Source: Hydractinia symbiolongicarpus
Lineage: Eukaryota; Cnidaria; Hydrozoa; Anthoathecata; Hydractiniidae
Length of the DNA stretch: 64,000 nucleotides
Reading direction: 5' to 3'
Assembly: GCF_029227915.1 (NCBI RefSeq)
Contig: NC_079883.1
Location: 1 to 64,000, forward strand
Below the pieces are notes generated by a model. That model searched no databases. It saw only the letters and a list, made by a program, of their open reading frames with translations, and was not told where the DNA came from. A program made the position numbers and the translations under genes. This document shows, piece by piece, positions 36,751 through 48,360 of the stretch (positions are counted from its first letter, which is position 1; every line of letters starts with the position of its first letter).

Positions 36751-38575
36751 TACCTGGGTATTTTCTTTGTATACTTTTGACTATACGGGCCGAGTCCGGG
36801 ATTTACGGGAAATCCCGGGTTTTCGTTTGCCGGCGATTAAACTTCTCTTATTCAGCGTCTCATCAAAAATGAAAACATTTTTGAAAACTACAAGTCTCTT
36901 GCGTTTTAGTGGTGAAAAAATAATTTAAAAAATCGTTCGGGAAATGAGTTTACTCACAGGGTACTTTCTTTGTATTCATTCGACTATACGGGCCAAGCCC
37001 GAATTTACAGGAAATCGCGGGTTTTCGTTTGCCGGCGATTAAACTTCTTTTATTCAGCGTCTCATCCAAAATGAAAACATTTTTGAAAACTACAAGTCTC
37101 ATGCGTTTTAGTGGTGTAAAAATAATTTAAAAAATCGTTCGGGAAATGAATTTACTCACAGGGTACTTTCTTTGTATACATTCGACTATACGGGCCAAGC
37201 CCTGGATTTACGGGAAATCGCGGGTTTTCGTTTGCCGGCGATTAAACTTCTTTTATTTCGCGTCTCATCAAAAATGAAAACATTTTTGAAAACTACAAGT
37301 CTCATGCGTTTTAGTGGTGAAAAGATAATATAAAAAATCGTTCTGGAAAGGACTTTACTCACAGGGTACTTTCTTTGTATATACTCGACTATACGAGCCA
37401 AGCACGGGATTTACGGGAAATTGCGGGTTTTCGTTTGCCGGCGATTAAACTTCTTTTATTCAGCGGCTCATCAAAAATGAAATCATTTTTGAAAACTACA
37501 AGTCTCATGCGTTTTAGTGGTGAGAAAATAATTTAAAAAATCGTTCTGGAAATGAGTTTACTACCTGGGTATTTTCTTTGTATACATTCGACTATACGGG
37601 CCAAGCCCTGGATTTACGGGAAATCGCGGGTTTTCGTTTGCCGGCGATTAAACTTCTTTTATTTCGCGTCTCATCAAAAATGAAAACATTTTTGAAAACT
37701 ACAAGTCTCATGCGTTTTAGTGGTGAAAAGATAATATAAAAAATCGTTCTGGAAAGGACTTTACTCACAGGGTACTTTCTTTGTATATACTCGACTATAC
37801 GAGCCAAGCACGGGATTTACGGGAAATGGCGGGTTTTCGTTTGCCGGCGATTAAACTTCTTTCATTCAGCGTCTCATCAAAAATGAAAACATTTTTGAAA
37901 ACTACAAGTCTCATGCGTTTTAGTGGTGAAAAAATAATTTAAAAAATCGTTCGGGAAATGAGTTTACTCACAGGGTACTTTTTTGTATACATTCGAATAT
38001 ACGGGCCAAGCCCGGGATTTACGGGAAATCGCGGGTTTTCGTTTGCCGGCAATTAAACTTCTTTTATTTCGCGTCTCATCAAAAATGAAAACATTTTTGA
38101 AAACTACAAGTCTCATGCGTTTTAGTGGTGAAAAGACAATATAAAAAATCGTTCTGGAAAGGACTTTACTCACAGGGTACTTTCTTTGTATATACTCGAC
38201 TATACGAGCCAAGCACGGGATTTACGGGAAATTGCGGGTTTTCGTTTGCCGGCGATTAAACTTCTTTTATTCAGCGTCTCATCAAAAATGAAAACATTTT
38301 TGAAAACTACAAGTCTCATGCGTTTTAGGGGTGAGAAAATAATTTAAAAAATCGTTCTGGAAATGAGTTTACTACCTGGGTATTTTCTTTGTATACTTTT
38401 GACTATACGGGCCGAGTCCGGGATTTACGGGAAATCCCGGGTTTTCGTTTGCCGGCGATTAAACTTCTCTTATTCAGCGTCTCATCAAAAATGAAAACAT
38501 TTTTGAAAACTACAAGTCTCTTGCGTTTTAGTGGTGAAAAAATAATTTAAAAAATCGTTCGGGAAATGAGTTTAC
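35930..38575 (+). repeat. 8-mer higher-order repeat, period ~1623 bp, second copy partial
   Basis: CCAAGCACGGG with GAAATGGCGGG at 36181 recurs at 37804, the TTCGAATATACGGG unit at about 36370 recurs at 37992, and TTTTAGGGGTGAG at about 36703 recurs at 38324. The second copy starts inside a hybrid monomer near 37580 and leaves the pattern at 38575, where CTCCCTGGG replaces CTCACAGGG. Confidence 0.75.
37544..37746 (+). repeat. Hybrid (junction) monomer
   Basis: Its head is the CTACCTGGGTATTTTC type, which elsewhere continues into ACTTTTGACTATACGGGCCGAG. Here, after CTTTGTATAC, it switches to ATTCGACTATACGGGCCAAGCCCTGG, the start of the following subfamily. The switch lies within or beside the shared CTTTGTATAC, about 37577-37590. 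It coincides with the left edge of the second 8-mer copy, as expected for an unequal-exchange breakpoint. Confidence 0.75.
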
Positions 38576-39780
38576 TCCCTGGGTATTTTCTTTTTATACT
38601 TTTGACTATACGGGCCGAGTCCGGGATTTACGGGAATTCGCGGGTTTTCGTTTGCCGGCGATTAAACTTCTTCTATTCAGCGTGTCATCAAAAATAAAAA
38701 CATTTTTGAAAACTACAAGTCCCATGCGTTTTAGTGGTGAAAAGATAATTTAAAAAATCGTTTTGGAAATGAGTTTACTCACAGGATACTTTCTTTGTAT
38801 ATACTCGACTATACGGGCCAAGCACGGGATTTACGGGAAATTGCGGGTTTTCGTTTGCCGGCGATTAAACTTCTTTTATTCAGCGTCTCATCAAAAATGA
38901 AAACATTTTTGAAAACTACAAGTCTCGTGCGTTTTAGTGGTGAAAAATAATTTAAAATATCGTTCGGGAAATGAGTTTACTCCCTGGGCATTTTCTTTGT
39001 ATACTTTTGACTATACGGGCCAAGCACGGGATTTACGGGAAATTGCAGGTTTTCGTTTGCCGGCGATTAAACTTCTTTTATTTCGCGTCTCATCAAAAAT
39101 GAAAACATTTTTGAAAACTACAAGTCTCATGCGTTTTAGTGGTGAAAAGATAATATAAAAAATCGTTCTGGAAAGGACTTTACTCACAGGGTACTTTCTT
39201 TGTATATACTCGACTATACGAGCCAAGCACGGGATTTACGGGAAATTGCGGGTTTTCGTTTGCCGGCGATTAAACTTCTTTTATTCAGCGGCTCATCAAA
39301 AATGAAAACATTTTTAAAAACTACAAGTCTCATGCGTTTTAGTGGTGAGAAAATAATTTAAAAAATCGTTCTGGAAATGAGTTTACTACGTGGGTATTTT
39401 CTTTGTATACTTTTGACTATACGGGCCGAGTCCGGGATTTACGGGAAATCCCGGGTTTTCGTTTGCCGGCGATTAAACTTCTTTTATTCAGCGTCTCATC
39501 AAAAATGAAAACATTTTTGAAAACTACAAGTCTCTTGCGTTTTAGTGGTGAAAAAATAATTTAAAAAATCGTTCGGGATATGAGTTTACTCACAGGGTAC
39601 TTTCTTTGTATACATTCGACTATACGGGCCAAGCCCGGAATTTACAGGAAATCGCGGGTTTTCGTTTGCCGGCGATTAAACTTCTTTTATTCAGCGTCTC
39701 ATCAAAAATGAAAACATTTTTGAAAACTACAAGTCTCTTGCGTTTTAGTGGTGAGAAAATAATTTAAAAAATCGTTCGGG
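38575..39780 (+). repeat. Mixed monomers between the 8-mer and the diverged 25-mer copy
   Basis: The units include TCTTTTTATAC (38590), CGTTTTGG (38759), CTCGTGCG with GGTGAAAAATAATTT (38938), GGAAAGGACTTTACTC (39169) and CCCGGG (39450) variants. The order resembles parts of the 25-mer but is not collinear with it over more than a few units. There is nothing other than satellite here. Confidence 0.7.
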
Positions 39781-42000
39781 AAATGAGTTTACTCCCTGGG
39801 TACTTTCTTTGTATACTTTTGACTATACGGGCCGAGTCCGGGATTTACGGGAAATCGCGGGTTTTCGTTTGCCGGCGATTAAACATCTTTTATTCAGCGT
39901 CTCATCAAAAATGAAAACATTTTTGAAAACTACAAGTGTCATGCGTTCCAGTGGTGAAAAGATAATTTAAAAAATCGTTCTGGAAATGAGTTTACTCCCT
40001 GGGTATTTTCTTTTTATACTTTTGACTATACGGGCCGAGTCCGGGATTTACGGGAATTCGCGGGTTTTCGTTTGCCGGCGATTAAACTTCTTCTATTCAG
40101 CGTGTCATCAAAAATAAAAACATTTTTGAAAACTACAAGTCCCATGCGTTTTAGTGGTGAAAAGATAATTTAAAAAATCGTTTTGGAAATGAGTTTACTC
40201 ACAGGATACTTTCTTTATATATACTCGACTATACGGGCCAAGCACGGGATTTACGGGAAATCGCGGGTTTTCGTTTGCCGGCGATTAAACTTCTTTTATT
40301 CAGCGTCTCATCAAAAATGAAAACATTTTTGAAAAGTACAAGTCTCGTGCGTTTTAGTGGTGAAAAATAATTTAAAATATCGTTCGGGAAATGAGTTTAC
40401 TCCCTGGGCATTTTCTTTGTATACTTTTGACTATACGGGCCAAGCACGGGATTTACGGGAAATCGCGGGTTTTCGTTTGCCGGCGATTAAACTTCTTTTA
40501 TTTAGTGTCTCATCAAAAATGAAAACATTTTTGAAAACTGCAAGTCTCATGCGTTTTAGTGGTGAAAAGATAATATAAAAAATCGTTCTGGAAATGAGTT
40601 TACTCACAGGATACTTTCTTTGTATATACTCGACTATACGGGCCAAGCACAGGATTTACGGGAAGTCGCAGGTTTTCGTTTGCCGGCGATTAAACTTCTT
40701 TTATTCTGCGTCTCATCAAAAATGAAAACATTTTTGAAAACTGCAAGTCTCATGCGTTTTAGTGGTGAAAAGATAATTTAAAAAATCGTTCTGGAAATGA
40801 GTTTACTCACAGGATACTTTCTGTGTATATACTCGACTATACGGGCCAAGCACAGGATTTACGGGAAATCGCAGGTTTTCGTTTGCCGGCGAATAAACTT
40901 CTTTTATTCCGCGTCTCATCAAAAATGAAAACATTTTTGAAAACTACAAGTCTCATGCGTTTTAGTGGTGAAAAGATAATTTAAAAAATCGTTCTGGAAA
41001 TGAGTTTACTCACAGGGTACTTTCTTTGTATATACTCGACTATACGGGCCAAGCACGGGATTTACGGGAAATCGCGGGTTTTCGTTTGCCGGATATTAAA
41101 CTTCTTTTATTCAGCGTCTCATCAAAAATGAAAACACTTTTAAAAACTACAAGTCTTATGCGTTTTAGTGGTGAAAAAATAATTTAAAAAATCGTTCTGG
41201 AAATGAGTTTACTCCCTGGGTATTTTCTTTTTATACTTTTGACTATACGGGCCGAGTCCGGGATTTACGGGAAATCGCGGGTTTTCGTTTGCCGGATATT
41301 AAACTTCTTTTATTCAGCGTCTCATCAAAAATGGAAACACTTTTAAAAACTGCAAGTCTCATGCGTTTTAGTGGTGAAAAGATAATTTAAAAAATCGTTC
41401 TGAAAATGAGTTTACTCACAGGATACTTTCTTTGTATATACTCGATTATACGGGCCAAGCACGGGATTTACGGGAAACCGCGGGTTTTCGTTTGCCGGCG
41501 ATTAAACTTCTTTTATTCAGCATCACATCAAAAATGAAAACATTTTTGAAAACTGCAAGTCTCATGCGTTTTAGTGGTGAAAAGATAATTTAAAAAATCG
41601 TTCTGGAAATGAGTTTACTCACAGGATACTTTCTTTGTATATACTCGACTATACGGGCCAAGCACAGGATTTACGGGAAATCGCAGGTTTTCGTTTGCCG
41701 GCGATTAAACTTCTTTTATTCCGCGTCTCATCAAAAATGAAAACATTTTTGAAAACTACAAGTCTCATGCGTTTTAGTGGTGAAAAGATAATTTAAAAAA
41801 TCGTTCTGGAAATGAGTTTACTCACAGGGTACTTTCTTTGTATATACTCGACTATACTGGCCAAGCACGGGATTTACGGGAAATCGCGGGTTTTCGTTTG
41901 CCGGAGATTAAACTTCTTTTATTCAGCGTCTCATCAAAAATGAAAACATTTTTAAAAACTACAAGTCTTATGCGTTTTAGTGGTGAAAATGTAATTTAAA
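39780..42000 (+). repeat. Diverged partial third copy of the 25-mer 3' end
   Basis: CGTTTTGG at 40178 matches 33281 (offset 6897). The CTCGTGCG unit (40345) and the CTCCCTGGGCATTTTC unit (40399) correspond to 33449 and 33499, and the CCGGATATTAAAC pair (41089 and 41292) to 34395 and 34598. It lacks one or two units of the 25-mer, and single-base differences are more frequent than between the two tandem copies, so it is probably older. Confidence 0.65.
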
Positions 42001-44630
42001 AAAGCGTTCGGGAAATGAGTTTACTCACAGGGTACTTTCTTTGTATACATTCGACTATACGGGCCGAATCCGGGATTTACGGGAAATCGCGGGTTTTCGT
42101 TTGCCGGCAATTAAACATCTTTTATACGGCGTCTCATCAAAAATGAAAACATTTTTGAAAACTACAAGTCTCATGCGTTTTAGTGGTGAAAAGATAATTT
42201 AAAAAATCGTTCTGGAAATGAGTTTACTCCCTGGGTTTTTTCTTTGTATACATTTGACTATACGGGCCGATTTCGGGATTCACGGGAATTCGCGGGTTTT
42301 CGTTTGCCGGCGATTAAACTTCTTTTATTCAGCGTCTCATCAAAAATGAAAACATTTTTGAAAACTGCAAGTCTCATGCGTTTTAGTGGTGAAGAGATAA
42401 TTTAAAAAATCGTTCTGGAAATGAGTTTACTCACAGGATACTTTCTTTGTATATACTCGACTATACGGGCCAAGCACAGGATTTACGGGAAATCGCAGGT
42501 TTTCGTTTGCCGGCGATTAAACTTCTTTTATTCCGCGTCTCATCAAAAATGAAAACATTTTTGAAAACTACAAGTCTCATGCGTTTTAGTAATGAAAAGA
42601 TAATTTAAAAAATCGTTCTGGAAATGAGTTTACTCACAGGGTACTTTCTTTGTATATACTCGACTATACTGGCCAAGCACGGGATTTACGGGAAATCGCG
42701 GGTTTTCGTTTGCCGGAGATTAAACTTCTTTTATTCAGCGTCTCATCAAAAATGAAAACATTTTTAAAAACTACAAGTCTTATGCGTTTTAGTGGTGAAA
42801 ATGTAATTTAAAAAAGCGTTCGGGAAATGAGTTTACTCACAGGGTACTTTCTTTGTATACATTCGACTATACGGGCCGAATCCGGGATTTACGGGAAATC
42901 GCGGGTTTTCGTTTGCCGGCAATTAAACATCTTTTATACGGCCTCTCATCAAAAATGAAAACATTTTTGAAAACTACAAGTCTCATGCGTTTTAGTGGTG
43001 AAAAGATAATTTAAAAAATCGTTCTGGAAATGAGTTTACTCCCTGGGTTTTTTCTTTGTATACATTTGACTATACGGGCCGATTTCGGGATTCACGGGAA
43101 TTCGCGGGTTTTCGTTTGCGGACGATTAAATTTCTTTTATTCCGCGTCTCATCAAAAATGAAAACATTTTTGAAAACTACAAGTCTGATGCGTTTTAGTG
43201 GTGAAAAGATAATTTAAAAAATCGTTCTGAAAATGAGTTTACTCACAGGATAGTTTCTTTGTATATACTCGATTATACGGGCCAAGCACGGAATTTACGG
43301 GAAACCGCGGGATTTCGTTTGCCGGCGATTAAACTTCTTTTATTCAGCGTCTCATCAAAAATGAAAACATTTTTGAAAACTGCAAGTCTCATGCGTTTTA
43401 GTGGTGAAGAGATAATTTAAAAAATCGTTCTGGAAATGAGTTTACTCACAGGATACTTTCTTTGTATATACTCGACTATACGGGCCAAGCACAGGATTTA
43501 CGGGAAATCGCAGGTTTTCGTTTGCCGGCGATTAAACTTCTTTTATTCCGCGTCTCATCAAAAATGAAAACATTTTTGAAAACTACAAGTCTCATGCGTT
43601 TTAGTGGTGAAAAGATAATTTAAAAAATCGTTCTGGAAATGAGTTTACTCACAGGGTACTTTCTTTGTATATACTCGACTATACTGGCCAAGCACGGGAT
43701 TTACGGGAAATCGCGGGTTTTCGTTTGCCGGAGATTAAACTTCTTTTATTCAGCGTCTCATCAAAAATGAAAACATTTTTAAAAACTACAAGTCTTATGC
43801 GTTTTAGTGGTGAAAATGTAATTTAAAAAAGCGTTCGGGAAATGAGTTTACTCACAGGGTACTTTCTTTGTATACATTCGACTATACGGGCCGAATCCGG
43901 GATTTACGGGAAATCGCGGGTTTTCGTTTGCCGGCAATTAAACATCTTTTATACGGCCTCTCATCAAAAATGAAAACATTTTTGAAAACTACAAGTCTCA
44001 TGCGTTTTAGTGGTGAAAAGATAATTTAAAAAATCGTTCTGGAAATGAGTTTACTCCCTGGGTTTTTTCTTTGTATACATTTGACTATACGGGCCGATTT
44101 CGGGATTCACGGGAATTCGCGGGTTTTCGTTTGCCGACGATTAAATTTCTTTTATTCCGCGTCTCATCAAAAATGAAAACATTTTTGAAAACTACAAGTC
44201 TCATGCGTTTTAGTGGTGAAAAGATAATTTAAAAAATCGTTCTGAAATTGAGTTTACTCACAGGATACTTTCTTTGTATATACTCGATTATACGGGCCAA
44301 GCACGGAATTTACGGGAAACCGCGGGATTTCGTTTGCCGGCGATTAAACTTCTTTTATTCAGCGTCTCATCAAAAATGAAAACATTTTTGAAAACTGCAA
44401 GTCTCATGCGTTTTAGTGGTGAAAAGATAATTTAAAAAATCGTTCTGGAAATGAGTTTACTCACAGGATACTTTCTTTGTATATACTCGACTATACGGGC
44501 CAAGCACAGGATTTACGGGAAATCGCAGGTTTTCGTTTGCCGGCGATTAAACTTCTTTTATTCCGCGTCTCATCAAAAATGAAAACATTTTTGAAAACTA
44601 CAAGTCTCATGCGTTTTAGTGGTGAAAAGA
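41540..44630 (+). repeat. 4-mer (812 bp) then 5-mer (1015 bp) higher-order repeats
   Basis: ACTATACTGGCC at 41851 recurs at 42663 (+812) and 43678 (+1015). The unusual TTTCGGGATTCACGGG unit with GGGTTTTTTCTTTG occurs at 42229, 43041 and 44056. GAAGAGATAA at 42391 recurs at 43406. The 5-mer contains the 4-mer plus one CGTTCTGAAAATG unit (43225), so the two periods reflect one step of monomer gain. Confidence 0.8.
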
Positions 44631-44909
44631 TAACTTAAAAAATGGTTCTGGAAATGAGTTTACTCACAGGGTACTTTCTTTGTATATACTTGACAATACG
44701 GGCCAAGCACGGGATTTACGGGAAATCGCGGGTTTTCGTTTGCCGGCGATTAAACTTCTTTTATTCAGCGTCTCATCAAAAATGGAAACATTTTTGAAAA
44801 CTACAAGTCTCGTGCGTTTTAGTGGTGAAAAAATAATTTAAAATATCGTTCGGCAAATGAGTTTACTCCCTGGGTATTTTCTTTGTATACTTTTGACTAT
44901 ACAGGCCAA

Positions 44910-47900
44910 GCACGGGATTTACGGGAAATCGCGGGTTTTCGTTTGCCGGCGATTAAACTTCTTTTATTTAGCGTCTCATCAAAAATGAAAACATTTTTGA
45001 AAACTACAAGTCTCATGCGTTTTAGTGGTGAAAAGATAATTTAAAAAATCGTTCTGGAAATGAGTTTACTCACAGGATACTTTCTTTGTATATACTCGAT
45101 TATACGGGCCAAGCACGGGATTTACGGGAAACCGCGGGTTTTCGTTTGCCGGCGATTAAACTTCTTTTATTCAGCGTTTCATCAAAAATGAAAACATTTT
45201 TGAAAACTGCAAGTCTCATGCGTTTTAGTGGTGAAAAGATAATTTAAAAAATCGTTCTGGAAATGAGTTTACTCACAGGATACTTTCTTTGTATATACTC
45301 TACTATACGGGCCAGGCACGGGATTTACGGGAAATCGCATGTTTTCGTTTGCCGGCGATTAAACTTCTTTTATTCCGCGTCTCATCAAAAATGAAAACAT
45401 TTTTGAAAACTACAAGTCTAATACGTTTTAGTGGTGAAAAAATAATTTAAAAAATGGTTCGGGAAATGAGTTTACTCCCTGTGTATTTTCTTTGTATACT
45501 TTTGACTATACGGGCCGAGTCCGGGATTTACAGGATTTTGCGGGTTTTCGTTTGCCGGCGATTAAACTTCTTTTATTCAGCGTCTCATCAAAAATGAAAG
45601 CATTTTTGAAACCTACAAGTCTCATGCGTTTTAGTGGTGAAAAGATAATTTAAAAAATCGTTCTGGAAATGAGTTTACTCACAGGGTACTTTCTTTGTAT
45701 ATACTCGACTATACGGGCCAAGCACGGGATTTACGGGAAATCGCGGGTTTTCGTTTGCCGGCGATTAAACTTCTTTTATTCCGCGTCTCATCAAAAATGT
45801 AAACATTTTTGAAAACTACAAGTCTAATGCGTTTTAGTGGTAAAAAAATAATTTAAAAAATCGTTCGGGAAATGAGTTTACTCCCTGTGTATTTTCTTTG
45901 TATACTTTTGACTATACGGGCCGAGTCCGGGATTTACGGGAATTCGCGGGTTTTCGTTTGCCGGCGATTAAACTTCTTTTATTCAGCGTCTCATCAAAAA
46001 TGAAAGCATTTTTGAAACCTACAAGTCTCATGCGTTTTAGTGGTGAAAAGATAATTTAAAAAATCGTTCTGGAAATGAGTTTACTCACAGGGTACTTTCT
46101 TTGTATATACTCGACTATACGGGCCAAGCACGGGATTTACGGGAAATCGCGGGTTTTCGTTTGCCGGCGATTAAACTTCTTTTATTCAGCGTCTCATCAA
46201 AAATGAAAATATTTTTGAAAACTACAAGTCTCTTGCGTTTTAGTGGTGAAAAAGTAATTTAAAATATCGTTCGGGAAATGAGTTTACTCACAGGGTACTT
46301 TCTTTGTATACATTCGACTATACGGGCCGAATCCGGGATTTACGGGAAATCGCGGGTTTTCGTTTGCCGGCAATTAAACATCTTTTATTCGGCGTCTCAT
46401 CAAAAATGAAAACATTTTTGAAAACTACAAGTCTCATGCGTTTTAGTGGTGAAAAGATAACTTAAAAAATGGTTCTGGAAATGAGTTTACTCACAGGGTA
46501 CTTTCTTTGTATATACTTGACTATACGGGCCAAGCACGGGATTTACGGGAAATCGCGGGTTTTCGTTTGCCGGCGATTAAACTTCTTTTATTCAGCGTCT
46601 CATCAAAAATGGAAACATTTTTGAAAACTACAAGTCTCGTGCGTTTTAGTGGTGCAAAAATAATTTAAAATATCGTTCGGGAAATGAGTTTACTCCCTGG
46701 GTATTTTCTTTGTATACTTTTGACTATACGGGCCGAGTCCGGGATTCACGGGAATTCGCGGGTTTTCGTTTGCCGACGATTAAACTTCTTTTATTCCGCG
46801 TCTCATCAAAAATGAAAACATTTTTGAAAACTACAAGTCTCATGCGTTTTAGTGGTGAAAAGATAATTTAAAAAATCGTTCTGGAAATGAGTTTACTCAC
46901 AGGATACTTTCTTTGTATATACTCGATTATACGGGCCAAGCACGGGATTTACGGGAAACCGCGGGTTTTCGTTTGCCGGCGATTAAACTTCTTTTATTCA
47001 GCGTTTCATCAAAAATGAAAACATTTTTGAAAACTGCAAGTCTCATGCGTTTTAGTGGTGAAAAGATAATTTAAAAAATCGTTCTGGAAATGAGTTTACT
47101 CACAGGATACTTTCTTTGTATATACTCTACTATACGGGCCAGGCACGGGATTTACGGGAAATCGCAGGTTTTCGTTTGCCGGCGATTAAACTTCTTTTAT
47201 TCCGCGTCTCATCAAAAATGAAAACATTTTTGAAAACTACAAGTCTAATGCGTTTTAGTGGTGAAAAAATAATTTAAAAAATCGTTCGGGAAATGAGTTT
47301 ACTTCCTGTGTATTTTCTTTGTATACTTTTGACTATACGGGCAGAGTCCGGGATTTACGGGAATTCGCGGGTTTTCGTTTGCCGGCGATTAAACTTCTTT
47401 TATTCAGCGTCTCATCAAAAATGAAAGCATTTTTGAAACCTACAAGTCTCATGCGTTTTAGTGGTGAAAAGATAATTTAAAAAATCGTTCTGGAAATGAG
47501 TTTACTCACAGGGTACTTTCTTTGTATATACTCGACTATACGGGCCAAGCACAGGATTTACGGGAAATCGCGGGTTTTCGTTTGCCGGAGATTAAACTTC
47601 TTTTATTCCGCGTCTCATCAAAAATGAAAACATTTTTGAAAACTACAAGTCTAATGCGTTTTAGTGGTGAAAAAATAATTTAAAAAATCGTTCGGGAAAT
47701 GAGTTTACTCCCTGTGTATTTTCTTTGTATACTTTTGACTATACGGGCCGAGTCCGGGATTTACGGGAATTCGCGGGTTTTCGTTTGCCGGCGATTAAAC
47801 TTCTTTTATTCAGCGTCTCATCAAAAATGAAAGCATTTTTGAAACCAACAAGTCTCATGCGTTTTAGTGGTGAAAAGATAATTTAAAAAATCGTTCTGGA

Positions 47901-48360
47901 AATGAGTTTACTCACAGGGTACTTTCTTTGTATATACTCGACTATACGGGCCAAGCACGGGATTTACGGAAAATCGCAGGTTTTCGTTTGCCGGCGATTA
48001 AACTTCTTTTATTCCGCGTCTCATCAAAAATGAAAACATTTTTGAAAACTACAAGTCTCATGCGTTTTAGTGGTGAAAAGATAATTTAAGAAATCGTTCT
48101 GGAAATGAGTTTACTCACAGGCTACTTTCTTTGTATATACTCGACTATACGGGCCAAGCACGGGATTTACGGGAAATCGCGAGTTTTCGTTTGCCGGAGA
48201 TTAAACTTCTTTTATTCAGCGTCTCATCAAAAATGAAAACATTTTTGAAAACTACAAGTCTTATGCGTTTTAGTGGTGAAAAAATAATTTAATAAATCGT
48301 TCGGGAAATGAGTTTACTCACAGGGTACTTTCTTTGTATACCTTCGACTATACGGGCCAA
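44910..48360 (+). repeat. 17-mer higher-order repeat (3451 bp), copy 1
   Basis: It is collinear with the sequence from 48361 at an offset of exactly 17 x 203 bp. Diagnostic pairs are GAAACCGCGGG (45128 and 48579), ACTCTACTATACGGGCCAGG (45297 and 48748), AATGGTTCGGG (45452 and 48903), CAGGATTTTGCGGG (45531 and 48982) and GGTGCAAAAATAATTT (46652 and 50103). The linked GAAACCTACAAG variant is frequent here and almost absent outside 45-56 kb. Confidence 0.85.
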
